Origin: CAZWKQ01 sp964634005
Lineage (GTDB): Bacteria > Bacteroidota > Bacteroidia > Bacteroidales > JACABE01
Assembly: GCA_964634005.1 (NCBI GenBank)
Contig: CAZWKQ010000012.1
Coordinates: forward strand, 18,463-82,462
Length of the DNA: 64,000 bases
Direction: 5' to 3'
Shown: piece after piece, positions 28,201 to 35,887 of the stretch
How positions within the stretch are numbered: the first letter of the stretch is position 1
How the letters are laid out: each line of letters starts with the position of its first letter
Notes under the pieces: generated by a model
The model's input: only the letters and a program-made list of their open reading frames with translations
What the model was told of the DNA's origin: nothing
Databases searched by the model: none
Made by a program: the position numbers and the translations under genes

Positions 28201-29549
28201 ATCATTTTCGAAGCTCCATCAAATGATATGGTATCCATAATTTTTCGACGTTCTTCTCCCGTGGAATTTTCAATGTCATTTTTCTTGATTGAAATTTTTA
28301 AAACGATAAATTCAACAATAATAACAGCTCCATCAATTATAATCCCAAAGTCAAGTGCGCCTAAACTCATAAGATTGGCATCTATTCCGAAAATATACAT
28401 CATCGATATTGTAAAAAGCAGTGCAAGCGGAATAATTGAAGTTATAACAAGTGCCGAACGTATATTCCCAAGTATAAGAATTACTGTAATCATAACTATT
28501 AGAGCACCTAATAACAAATTTTCAACAACAGTAAATGTTGTTTTGGCAACAAGTTCACTTCTATCAACAATGGGATTAATATAAACACCTTCCGGAAGAT
28601 TTTTCTGAATCTCGGCAACTCGTTTTTTTACTTCCGAAATAACATCTTTAGAATTTGCATTTTTGAGCATCATTACCTGCCCCAATATCGTTTCGCCTTT
28701 GCCGTTTGCTGTAATTGCTCCGTATCTGTTGGCATGTCCGAATTTTACTTTTGCCAGATTTTTGATTAAAATCGGAGTGCCATTCACATTTTTAACAACA
28801 ATATTTTCAATATCTTCTATCGATTTAACCTGTCCATCACCTCTTATAAAATAACTTTGATTTACTTTCTCGATGTATGAGCCTCCAGATATACTGTTAT
28901 TGGCTTCCAACGCATCAAATACCTCCATCAGGGTAACGTTTATGGCTGTCAATTGTGCGGGATTAATAGCAACTTCGTATTGTTTTAAATATCCACCCCA
29001 GCTGTTTATTTCAACTACACCATTAATTCCTGATAATCGTCTTTTAATAACCCAATCTTGAATTGTACGCAAATCGGTAGCCGAATATTTGCTTTCATAA
29101 CCTTCTTTAGTATCAAGTGTGTATTGATATATTTCTCCAAGCCCTGTTGTGATTGGCCCCATTTCGGGTTCTCCAAAACCTTCCGGTATTTTGGCTGTTG
29201 CACTTTTTATTTTCTCGGCTATAAGCTGACGAGGAAGGTAAGTGCCTAATTTTTCATCAAATACAATTGTAACTAGAGAAATACCAAATTTCGAAACCGA
29301 ACGAATTTCTTTAACACCTGGCAGGTTTGCCATCTCCATTTCTACAGGGGCAGTAATGTATTGTTCTATCTCCTGAGTTGATAAGTTACTCGAAGTTGTT
29401 ATTACCTGAACCTGATTATTGGTAATATCCGGTACTGCTCCTACCGATATTTTTAATACAGCATAAAGACCAAAAGCTGCAATAGTTATTGTAAATAAAA
29501 TTACTATGAGTTTATTTCTAATGCTGAAGTTTATTATTTTTTCAAGCAT
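25209..29549 (-). CDS. CusA/CzcA heavy-metal RND pump fused to TolC-like channel
   Basis: A 1446-aa fusion. Residues 1 to ~1035 are a heavy-metal RND transporter driven by protons, with the HME signature LDFGIIIDGAVIIVEF and two large periplasmic loops. Residues ~1070-1446 are an outer-membrane efflux (TolC/CzcC) domain (LKIDDAVNIALQNNKEIKAY). Between them, residues ~1047-1069 look like an internal signal peptide: a basic stretch, a hydrophobic core, and SVFAQ with a likely cut after Ala1069. The channel part could therefore be released and reach the outer membrane. CusA-TolC fusions are known in Bacteroidota. The adaptor follows directly, so all three pump parts come from two genes. Confidence 0.92.
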   Translation of the reverse strand: MLEKIINFSIRNKLIVILFTITIAAFGLYAVLKISVGAVPDITNNQVQVITTSSNLSTQEIEQYITAPVEMEMANLPGVKEIRSVSKFGISLVTIVFDEKLGTYLPRQLIAEKIKSATAKIPEGFGEPEMGPITTGLGEIYQYTLDTKEGYESKYSATDLRTIQDWVIKRRLSGINGVVEINSWGGYLKQYEVAINPAQLTAINVTLMEVFDALEANNSISGGSYIEKVNQSYFIRGDGQVKSIEDIENIVVKNVNGTPILIKNLAKVKFGHANRYGAITANGKGETILGQVMMLKNANSKDVISEVKKRVAEIQKNLPEGVYINPIVDRSELVAKTTFTVVENLLLGALIVMITVILILGNIRSALVITSIIPLALLFTISMMYIFGIDANLMSLGALDFGIIIDGAVIIVEFIVLKISIKKNDIENSTGEERRKIMDTISFDGASKMMESAIFGQIIILIVFIPILSLTGVEGKMFRPMSLSFCFAIIGAMIMGLTWLPVASSLFLKPSNSKKKNISDRIMGLAHKSYSPVIHWACSHKRIVLGAALVSLLLTAFLFTRIGGEFVPTLDEGDFVIQPVLKTGTSLSKTIETTTKMEQILKNNFPEVDKVVSRIGAAEVPTDPMSMEEIDMIIKLKPRKSWTSAKTKEELADKFKKALSAIPGIEYEFTQPIEMRFNELITGVRSDIAIKIFGDDLDYINKKAIEIKGLIEGIPGASDIIMEKTAGLPQIKIDYNRDKIAYYGVDIKTLNNYISTAFAGRISGVVFEGEKRFDLVVRFDSQNRTDIEDIRQLRVPIPNGSQIPLAELADIQYAEGPAKISRENTHRRVVVSVNVRNRDLQSVVMDIQEKINKNINLKPGTYIAYGGQFENLQKATNRLLIAVPVALLLIFIFLHFAFRSFKDAIMIFTAIPLATVGGVLLLWLRGMPFSVSAGIGFIALFGIAVLNGIVLIEHLKELKHNGTNCMRDLIIQGTKDRLRPVMLTAGAAAMGFLPMAVSNGAGAEVQRPLATVVIGGLVTSTMLTMIALPLLFEIFYNVVGIKFFPLRFIRSKQCIVSLLIIFSSFSVFAQNKELKIDDAVNIALQNNKEIKAYLLKTDEQKALISTAFDFDKTTISYGYDQNNIAENGFPLKVWGVTQNFNFPTLYTAELKAKRIELNIAETELKIKTESLIKQVSQNFIEIQVLIEKSKILEKIDSLYNNILKGAIVRNSKGDITNLDLLNIKAKQQELKIQLSELKYRIENSTTKLKALMGYDSSFVVSSEIKILQLANKAAESSPYYLWLKNQENLNAAKINIEKNKLLPDISFNYFIGTNSYQNSKNYYGFEAGISVPIFFNAQKSRIKASVFATNSSKNLTEYELELLKVKQKELLNTHFKLKELINYYNETGDKLYNEIYRTAKLSFENGEIDYLKFVTSIETALRIRLDYLNNLIDYNNVTLELNYLSK

Positions 29550-29924
29550 AATAGTTTGTTATTTTTCAGAGTCAATATTAAAATGTAGGAATTTATCTAA
29601 TTAAATTTGCTGTAAATTTAATAAACATTTAAACAATATTACAGCATTTTCTAATAAAATTTATTATTTGTATATTCAAGTATTTTTTACACTTTTTATA
29701 AAGTGAAGTGAGTAATAAAAAAAAGTGGTTATAATTATTTTTTAAATCCAACAATTACAACCACTTAGTAACAAATTATTTTAACCCAATTTAATCGTCT
29801 GAATAGCTAAGCGTTTCTTTATAAAAAACTACTGATAATTTTTCAAGTTTATCCAAACCAGAAAATCAAACCTTTTCAATATAATCAAAGATTAAAATTT
29901 TTCTGAATAATTATCATAAAAAAG
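29550..29924. other. 375-bp gene-free region between recA and the efflux operon
   Basis: No reading frame with coding character is present on either strand. It holds the recA-side terminator hairpin (29714-29766) and a short inverted repeat CACTTT-TTAT-AAAGTG (29690-29705). The efflux operon promoter should lie here, but I find no exact TAnnTTTG close to its start at 29549. The repeat could be an operator; that is a guess. Confidence 0.5.
29714..29766 (-). terminator. Rho-independent terminator downstream of recA
   Basis: AAGTGGTTATAATT (29723-29736) and AATTACAACCACTT (29753-29766) form a 14-bp stem with one mismatch and a 16-nt loop. On the minus strand it is followed at once by six T and then ATTACT. 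It sits about 160 bp after the recA stop and insulates the efflux operon. Confidence 0.75.
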
Positions 29925-30935
29925 TTAAGCAATGGCCTCTTTAATTTTAATTTCAAGCTCTTCGGCAAGTTCGGGATTATCGATAAGCAATTGTTTTACG
30001 GCATCTCTACCCTGCCCTAATTTTGTATCGCCGTAGCTAAACCATGAGCCGCTTTTTTTAATGAGATTTAAACTTACACCTAAGTCGATAATTTCGCCAA
30101 TTTTTGAAAATCCTTCCCCATAAAGCAAATCAAACTCGGCAGTTCTGAAAGGAGGTGCAACTTTATTCTTTACAACTTTAACTTTAACTCGGTTACCGGT
30201 AACATTTTCGCCATCTTTAATCTGCGATATTTTACGAATATCCAATCGTACAGAAGCATAAAATTTCAGGGCGTTTCCACCTGTAGTGGTTTCGGGGTTT
30301 CCAAACATTACACCAATTTTTTCGCGCAACTGATTGATAAAAATGCAACAACAATTTGTTTTGCTGATAGTTGCAGTCAATTTACGAAGAGCCTGAGACA
30401 TAAGTCGGGCTTGAAGACCCATTTTCGAATCACCCATCTCTCCTTCAATTTCACTCTTAGGAGTTAATGCGGCTACCGAGTCAATAACAATTATATCAAT
30501 AGCACCCGAACGAATCAAATTTTCAGCTATTTCGAGGGCTTGCTCTCCGTTATCAGGCTGCGATACCAACAGATTATCAATATCAACCCCAAGTTTTTTT
30601 GCGTAAAAACTGTCGAATGCATGTTCAGCATCTATAAAAGCAGCAATACCTCCGAGCTTTTGAGCTTCAGCAATTGCATGTATCGCTAATGTGGTTTTAC
30701 CTGATGATTCAGGCCCAAAAATCTCTATTACTCTGCCTTTTGGGAGACCTCCTATACCTAAAGCAATATCCAAACTTATTGAACCTGTAGGAATTACTTC
30801 AACACTTTCTACGGGATTATCACCTAATTTCATAATTGAACCTTTACCATAGTTCTTTTCTATCTTATCTATGGTTAGTTGCAAAGCTTTCAGCTTTTCT
30901 TTTTTGTCTTGGTTTTCCATTTGTTCTTTACTCAT
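29925..30935 (-). CDS. recA: Recombinase RecA
   Basis: A 336-aa DNA-dependent ATPase for homologous recombination and SOS induction. Walker A is GPESSGKTT, and the family stretches IDAEHAFD and FINQLREKIGVMFGNPETTTGG (L2 loop region) are intact. Length is slightly below the E. coli protein because of a short C-terminus. It lies 24 bp after bcp on the same strand and ends in a long unpaired leader before the hairpin at 29714-29766. Confidence 0.98.
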   Translation of the reverse strand: MSKEQMENQDKKEKLKALQLTIDKIEKNYGKGSIMKLGDNPVESVEVIPTGSISLDIALGIGGLPKGRVIEIFGPESSGKTTLAIHAIAEAQKLGGIAAFIDAEHAFDSFYAKKLGVDIDNLLVSQPDNGEQALEIAENLIRSGAIDIIVIDSVAALTPKSEIEGEMGDSKMGLQARLMSQALRKLTATISKTNCCCIFINQLREKIGVMFGNPETTTGGNALKFYASVRLDIRKISQIKDGENVTGNRVKVKVVKNKVAPPFRTAEFDLLYGEGFSKIGEIIDLGVSLNLIKKSGSWFSYGDTKLGQGRDAVKQLLIDNPELAEELEIKIKEAIA

Positions 30936-30959
30936 TAGTTTAATATTAATTTCCTTAAA

Positions 30960-31418
30960 TTATTTTCGTTTTATAATCTGATTTGTATGATTCTTTGTAT
31001 CAACCTTTTCAATGATTTCTTCAATTTTTCCTTCTTCATCAATTATGAATGTAGTTCTTATTATCCCGTCAAATGTTTTACCCATAAACTTTTTTTGTCC
31101 CCAAACACCATAATCCATAATAATCTTTTTTTCGACATCAGCAATTAACGGAAATGGAAGTTGAAATTTTTCGGTAAACTTTTTATGCGATGCCTCATTA
31201 TCAGCACTAATACCTATAACTTTATAACCATTTTTGAGCAAATATTCATAGTTATCTCTCAAATTGCATGCTTCTGCAGTACAACCGGGTGTATTATCCT
31301 TAGGGTAAAAATAAATTACAACCTTACTGCCTCTTAAACTGCTTAAATCAACAGGATTTCCAAACTGATCTACAGCATTAATTTCCGGGGCGATATCGCC
31401 TATTTTTAACTTTTTCAT
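30960..31418 (-). CDS. bcp: Thioredoxin-dependent thiol peroxidase (Prx Q / BCP)
   Basis: A 152-aa peroxiredoxin reducing H2O2 and organic peroxides. The peroxidatic Cys46 and resolving Cys51 are spaced as in atypical two-Cys Prx Q (DNTPGCTAEACNLRD). It is the first gene of a bcp-recA pair. A -7 element TAAATTTG lies 20 bp before the ATG. The protein is complete and ordinary for the family. Confidence 0.95.
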   Translation of the reverse strand: MKKLKIGDIAPEINAVDQFGNPVDLSSLRGSKVVIYFYPKDNTPGCTAEACNLRDNYEYLLKNGYKVIGISADNEASHKKFTEKFQLPFPLIADVEKKIIMDYGVWGQKKFMGKTFDGIIRTTFIIDEEGKIEEIIEKVDTKNHTNQIIKRK

Positions 31419-31438
31419 TTTTTTTAATATTTAAGCTA

Positions 31439-31446
31439 CAAATTTA
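31439..31446 (-). promoter_or_regulatory. -7 promoter element of bcp-recA (TAAATTTG)
   Basis: An exact TAnnTTTG on the minus strand, 20 bp before the bcp ATG at 31418. A plus-strand element for the divergent gene lies 50 bp away. Confidence 0.5.
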
Positions 31447-31495
31447 AACCAAAAAATAATAATTACGAAATAAAAACACTTTTTCAAAAAATGCT

Positions 31496-31503
31496 TAATT
31501 TTG
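31496..31503 (+). promoter_or_regulatory. -7 promoter element (TAATTTTG)
   Basis: An exact TAnnTTTG match 28 bp before the ATG at 31532. It probably drives the LutA-like gene and the following outer-membrane gene. Confidence 0.5.
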
Positions 31504-31531
31504 TTTTTTAACTAATTTTTCTTTCTGATAT

Positions 31532-32254
31532 ATGACTAAAAAAATTGACATTTTTGTTCCTTGTTTTATCGACCAATTTTATCCTAATACTGCGGTAAAC
31601 ATGGTAAAAATACTCGAAAAACTTGGTTTCGAAGTTTATTACAACACAAATCAAACATGTTGCGGGCAGGTAGCTTTCAACTCGGGATATTGGGACGAAG
31701 CAAAAGAATTCGGGATAAAATTTCTCAAAGATTTTCCAAACGAAAGATATATAGTAGGAGGTTCTGCTTCGTGCATCGGATTTATAAGAAATCACTACGC
31801 AAAGCTGTTTCATAACACACCATATCACCTTGAATTCAAAAAAATTCAAAAAAATATATTCGAATTTTGCGACTTTTTGGTAAATGTATTAAGAATTGTT
31901 GACGTTGGAGCTGTTTTTAACCATACCGTAACCTATCATGATTCATGCGCTGCATTGAGAGAATACGGTATAAGTCTTGAAATGCGAATTCTGCTTGAAA
32001 ATGTCAAGGGATTGAAGTTGATAGAAATGAAAGAAAGTGATATGTGTTGTGGTTTTGGTGGTACTTTTTCGGCAAATTTTGAAAGTATATCAACTGCTTT
32101 GGCAATGAGAAAGGTTGAAAATGCTCTTGAAACAGGTGCTGAATATATAGTTTCAACTGATGCTTCTTGTTTGATGAATCTTCAGGCATTTATTGATAAA
32201 AATTCGTTGCCTATAAAATGTATTCATATAATTGATTTGCTTGCAAGTCAATAA
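31532..32254 (+). CDS. (Fe-S)-binding CCG-domain protein, LutA/YkgE-like
   Basis: A 240-aa cytoplasmic protein with two CCG domains (CCGQVAFNSGYW; DSCAALREYG with CCGFGGTFS), the arrangement of LutA/YkgE. In lactate-utilisation operons this subunit works with LutB and LutC to oxidise L-lactate. Neither partner is next to it here, so its redox partner is unknown. The next gene starts 16 bp downstream and encodes an unrelated outer-membrane protein. The family call is firm, the pathway is not. Confidence 0.88.
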   Translation: MTKKIDIFVPCFIDQFYPNTAVNMVKILEKLGFEVYYNTNQTCCGQVAFNSGYWDEAKEFGIKFLKDFPNERYIVGGSASCIGFIRNHYAKLFHNTPYHLEFKKIQKNIFEFCDFLVNVLRIVDVGAVFNHTVTYHDSCAALREYGISLEMRILLENVKGLKLIEMKESDMCCGFGGTFSANFESISTALAMRKVENALETGAEYIVSTDASCLMNLQAFIDKNSLPIKCIHIIDLLASQ

Positions 32255-32270
32255 AACAGCCTAACGCTAA

Positions 32271-35123
32271 ATGAAAAATAATTTATTTTTCGCAATAACT
32301 CTACTAACACTATTTTCATTTTCAAAACAACTATCTGCACAATTCTACGAAGCAGGTCAAAACCCGCCGTCAGTTAAATGGAAAATAATTGATAATAAAA
32401 GGTTTTCAATTATTTTCCCTGATGAAATACAAGCTAATGCCATTAAACTTGCAAACTACCTTTATAATAATATTCCTGATATTAATTCGGATTATTCAAT
32501 AAATGCCAAAAAATTCCCAATAATACTTCACAATCGTACGGTTACTGCAAATGGCTTTGTAACCTTGGCTCCCAAAAGAAGCGAGTGGTATGCTTTGCCG
32601 CCACAAGATATTTATTCGCAACCTTGGCTCGAACAAATGGCACTTCACGAATACAGACATATTGTTCAAATAAGCCAATTTTACAGGGGATTTACAAAAT
32701 ATATGCAAATTCCGTTTGGTCAAATAGCTGTAGGTTCTGCTATAGCTACATTTATTCCGAGTTGGGTAATAGAGGGCGATGCGGTAATATCAGAAACAAT
32801 GTATTCAAACTCTGGCAGAGGAAGATTACCCGAATTTTCGGCTCCATTAAAAGCTCAACTTTTAGAAAAAAAAATATTCAGCTACAACAAGGCAATTTTT
32901 GGCTCCTACAAAGACTTTGTACCTGATATATACACTTTAGGTTATTATCTAACCGGATATACCAAAATAAAATACGGAAACGAAATTTTCGATAAAGTTT
33001 TCAGCTATACAGCACGCTATCCTTATATTTTTATACCTTTTGCAACAAGTGTAAAAAAATACACGGGGAAAACCCCATTAAAACTTTATAAAGAAACTAT
33101 TGGCGAAATTAACAATCAATTTTCAAAAGAAATTAATACTGATACTTCCGATTATAAATTATTAAATACTTCGCAATCTGTTGTTTATACTAATTATTAC
33201 TCTCCAAAACCATTTAAAAATAAAACTATTGCCGTTAAATCCTCACTAAATGATATAACACGTATTGTAAGCATTGATAGTAACGGGTTTGAAAAAATTT
33301 TATTTACACCCGGTTATATGACAGATATGTCTATTTCAAATACTAACGATAAAATATTATGGGCAGAGTATGAACCGGATATCAGATGGGGTTTACAATC
33401 TTATTCAGTTATTAAAGTTTACGATTTGAATAAAAAGAAAATTAAAAAACTAACAAATAAAACCCGTTATTTTTCTCCGGCTTATAATAAAACAGGTGAT
33501 AAAATTGCTTGTATAGAGAATAATCTAAGCGGAAACACATCACTAATTATTATTGATGCATTTACCGGCAATGCTATTAGAAAAATAAATTTCGAAAGTA
33601 CTGATGTTATTGCATATCCTTCATGGAATAACGACGGAGATAAGATTATTGCCGTTATTACAACTAATTCAGGCAAATCGCTAATTGAATACAATCTGAT
33701 AACAGATGAAACAAGAATATTAATTCCTTTCACTTTCAATGATATTAAGTATCCCAAATATTTCAAAAATTATATAATTTTTTCATCTTCCGAAAAAAAC
33801 ACAAACGAAATATTTGCTTTTGACACTGTAAATAATAAGTATTTTCTAATTACTTCTTCGGTATTTGGCTCATTTCAACCGCAAATTGATGACCATTCTT
33901 CGATTATGTATTATACAATATACACCTCAAATGGCTATAAAATAGTCTATAACACTATTAAAGAAAGTGATTTTAAAGAGGTTAGCTTTCCCAAAATTAT
34001 AAGCACATCAATTATTGACAGCATAGGAAAATTTAACAAGACAGATAAGGACACAGTAAAAAATGAAGTAATAGATTTTGAAGTTAAAAAATATAAGCCT
34101 ATCAATCATTTGTTTAATTTTCACAGTTGGGCGCCTTTATCAATTGATGCATATAATCAAACAATTACTTCCGGCGTTTCGGTTATGTCTCAGAATCTAT
34201 TAAGTACTTTGTTTATTACTGCAGGCTATGAATATATAAGCCAAGAAAAAAAGGGGAAATATTATTTTGATTTGTCATATAAAGGCCTCTTCCCGATAAT
34301 TGATATCAATGCGGAAACCAAGTCAAGAGAGGGAAATTTGTTTTCAAACGGATTATTTGTCAGAAAATTTACATATAGAGAAAATACATCAAAAATAGGT
34401 ATCAGAGTTCCTTTAAGATTTGCTGCGGGAAAATACTATACAGGATTACAACCTTCATTAAAAACTCAATTAATTCAAATTGTTCACAACGAAACTACTC
34501 CCGAACAAATGACAAAAGGAATGATATCGAGTTTAGATTATAGATTATATTTCTATCATTTATTAAGAACTTCGAAAAGAGACATTTATCCAAGATGGGG
34601 GCAAATTGTTGATATTAATTTCAGACATTCGCCCTTTGGAGAAATCAATTTTGGCAATATCGGGTCTGTTGAAACATGGTTATATTTCCCTTCTTTTATT
34701 ATAAACCACGGACTTATGCTATATGGCGGATATCAAAAAAAGAATTACGGAGAAAACCTCTACAGATATTCTGATTTAATAAATTACCCGTTTGGAACAA
34801 GTATTGTTGAAAATGATAATTTAATCTCAATATCAGCTAATTACACATTCCCCGTTTTATATCCCGATCTTAGTCTCGGTTCGCTTATTTATTTAAAACG
34901 AATACATTCTGTATTGTCATCATCATTATTAAAAGGTAATTATAAAGGAAATAATATCAATTTAAGTTCTTACAGTGTTGAATTAAACACTGAATTTCAT
35001 TTTTTAAGATTCTTGGCACCATTTCAGCTTGGCTACCGCTTTTCTTACATTCCTGATAAAAAAAGTTATTTCAATGAGATTCTATTTAATATAAATTTTT
35101 CGGGATTAGCTCCTAAAAATTAG
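32271..35123 (+). CDS. Outer-membrane protein with gluzincin-like peptidase domain, beta-propeller and barrel
   Basis: A 950-aa exported protein. A signal peptide ends near residue 23 (LSAQ). Residues ~30-270 look like a gluzincin metallopeptidase: HEYRH at 126-130 gives HExxH, and WVIEGDA (Glu168) matches the downstream EG-type third zinc ligand. Residues ~290-600 carry TolB/PD40-like beta-propeller repeats (FSPAYNKTGDKIACIENN, AYPSWNNDGDKI). The final ~300 residues are rich in alternating aromatic and polar strands, like an outer-membrane barrel. The domain order suggests a surface-held protease or protein-interaction platform; no activity is proven. It ends 11 bp inside the convergent LytTR gene. 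Confidence 0.75.
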   Translation: MKNNLFFAITLLTLFSFSKQLSAQFYEAGQNPPSVKWKIIDNKRFSIIFPDEIQANAIKLANYLYNNIPDINSDYSINAKKFPIILHNRTVTANGFVTLAPKRSEWYALPPQDIYSQPWLEQMALHEYRHIVQISQFYRGFTKYMQIPFGQIAVGSAIATFIPSWVIEGDAVISETMYSNSGRGRLPEFSAPLKAQLLEKKIFSYNKAIFGSYKDFVPDIYTLGYYLTGYTKIKYGNEIFDKVFSYTARYPYIFIPFATSVKKYTGKTPLKLYKETIGEINNQFSKEINTDTSDYKLLNTSQSVVYTNYYSPKPFKNKTIAVKSSLNDITRIVSIDSNGFEKILFTPGYMTDMSISNTNDKILWAEYEPDIRWGLQSYSVIKVYDLNKKKIKKLTNKTRYFSPAYNKTGDKIACIENNLSGNTSLIIIDAFTGNAIRKINFESTDVIAYPSWNNDGDKIIAVITTNSGKSLIEYNLITDETRILIPFTFNDIKYPKYFKNYIIFSSSEKNTNEIFAFDTVNNKYFLITSSVFGSFQPQIDDHSSIMYYTIYTSNGYKIVYNTIKESDFKEVSFPKIISTSIIDSIGKFNKTDKDTVKNEVIDFEVKKYKPINHLFNFHSWAPLSIDAYNQTITSGVSVMSQNLLSTLFITAGYEYISQEKKGKYYFDLSYKGLFPIIDINAETKSREGNLFSNGLFVRKFTYRENTSKIGIRVPLRFAAGKYYTGLQPSLKTQLIQIVHNETTPEQMTKGMISSLDYRLYFYHLLRTSKRDIYPRWGQIVDINFRHSPFGEINFGNIGSVETWLYFPSFIINHGLMLYGGYQKKNYGENLYRYSDLINYPFGTSIVENDNLISISANYTFPVLYPDLSLGSLIYLKRIHSVLSSSLLKGNYKGNNINLSSYSVELNTEFHFLRFLAPFQLGYRFSYIPDKKSYFNEILFNINFSGLAPKN

Positions 35124-35883
35124 AGTTAGAAAATAGCTTTTCCAGTTCTTTAATGGCTTCGCTGACAATAGGTAAGTTTACTTTAAAGTTTTCTTTTTCT
35201 ATGGTACAAATTTTATTTTTTCTGTTTACCGATTTTAAATAGTCTAAATTTATTATATACGAACGATTAATTTTATGAAATTTTTCGGATGGTAACATTT
35301 TAAAAATCTGACCGATATTTCCCGAAAGCATCTCATTTTTATCATTATTAAAAAAAACCGTAGTATAATTGCCTTGAGCTTCAAAATAAAATATTTCATC
35401 AATATCAACAATGATAAAGCCTGTTCTCGAATTAAACTTTAATTTAGGTTCGTGAAGTTTTTCAATGTTTTTGCACAAAATATCAATACGATGAACAAAA
35501 TTACTTTTTAGGATATTAACTTTTAATCTGTTTAAAGTGTTTTGTAATTCAACCATATCAATTGGTTTAAGCAAGTAATCGAAAGCAGCTATTTTGATAG
35601 CCTGAATTGCATACTTATCATAAGCTGTGGTGAAAACAACGTATGGATGTGAAATTTGTAACCGTTTCATTTCAAAAATTACATCAAACCCCGATTTTAC
35701 GGGCATTTGAATATCAAGAAAAATTAAATCGGGAACATGTTTTAGTATTGCTTCAATAGCTTCGTCAACATTTGTACATTGAGCTACTATTTGAATTTCA
35801 GGGTAATTGATCAGCAAATTATTCAAAATTTCTAATCCTTCATACTCATCATCAACAATAATTGTTTTAATTTTATCTTTCAT
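35113..35883 (-). CDS. LytTR-family response regulator
   Basis: A 256-aa DNA-binding response regulator. The receiver (residues ~5-125) has Asp57 in LIFLDIQMP and KPIDM. The C-terminal LytTR domain (~150-250) has FEAQGNYTTVFF and FHKINRSYIINLDYLKSV. It pairs with the sensor kinase encoded 4 bp upstream. Targets are unknown. Its 3' end overlaps the convergent outer-membrane gene by 11 bp. Confidence 0.93.
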   Translation of the reverse strand: MKDKIKTIIVDDEYEGLEILNNLLINYPEIQIVAQCTNVDEAIEAILKHVPDLIFLDIQMPVKSGFDVIFEMKRLQISHPYVVFTTAYDKYAIQAIKIAAFDYLLKPIDMVELQNTLNRLKVNILKSNFVHRIDILCKNIEKLHEPKLKFNSRTGFIIVDIDEIFYFEAQGNYTTVFFNNDKNEMLSGNIGQIFKMLPSEKFHKINRSYIINLDYLKSVNRKNKICTIEKENFKVNLPIVSEAIKELEKLFSNSNF

Positions 35884-35887
35884 ATTT

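Noticed and set aside
28228..28584. 118-aa plus-strand frame antisense to the CusA part of the efflux fusion
   Set aside because: Mirror frame of a conserved transporter with Ile/Ser-rich product and no upstream signal.
29690..29705. CACTTT-TTAT-AAAGTG as a terminator
   Set aside because: The stem is only 6 bp and no T-run follows on the minus strand; kept only as a possible operator in the gene-free region entry.
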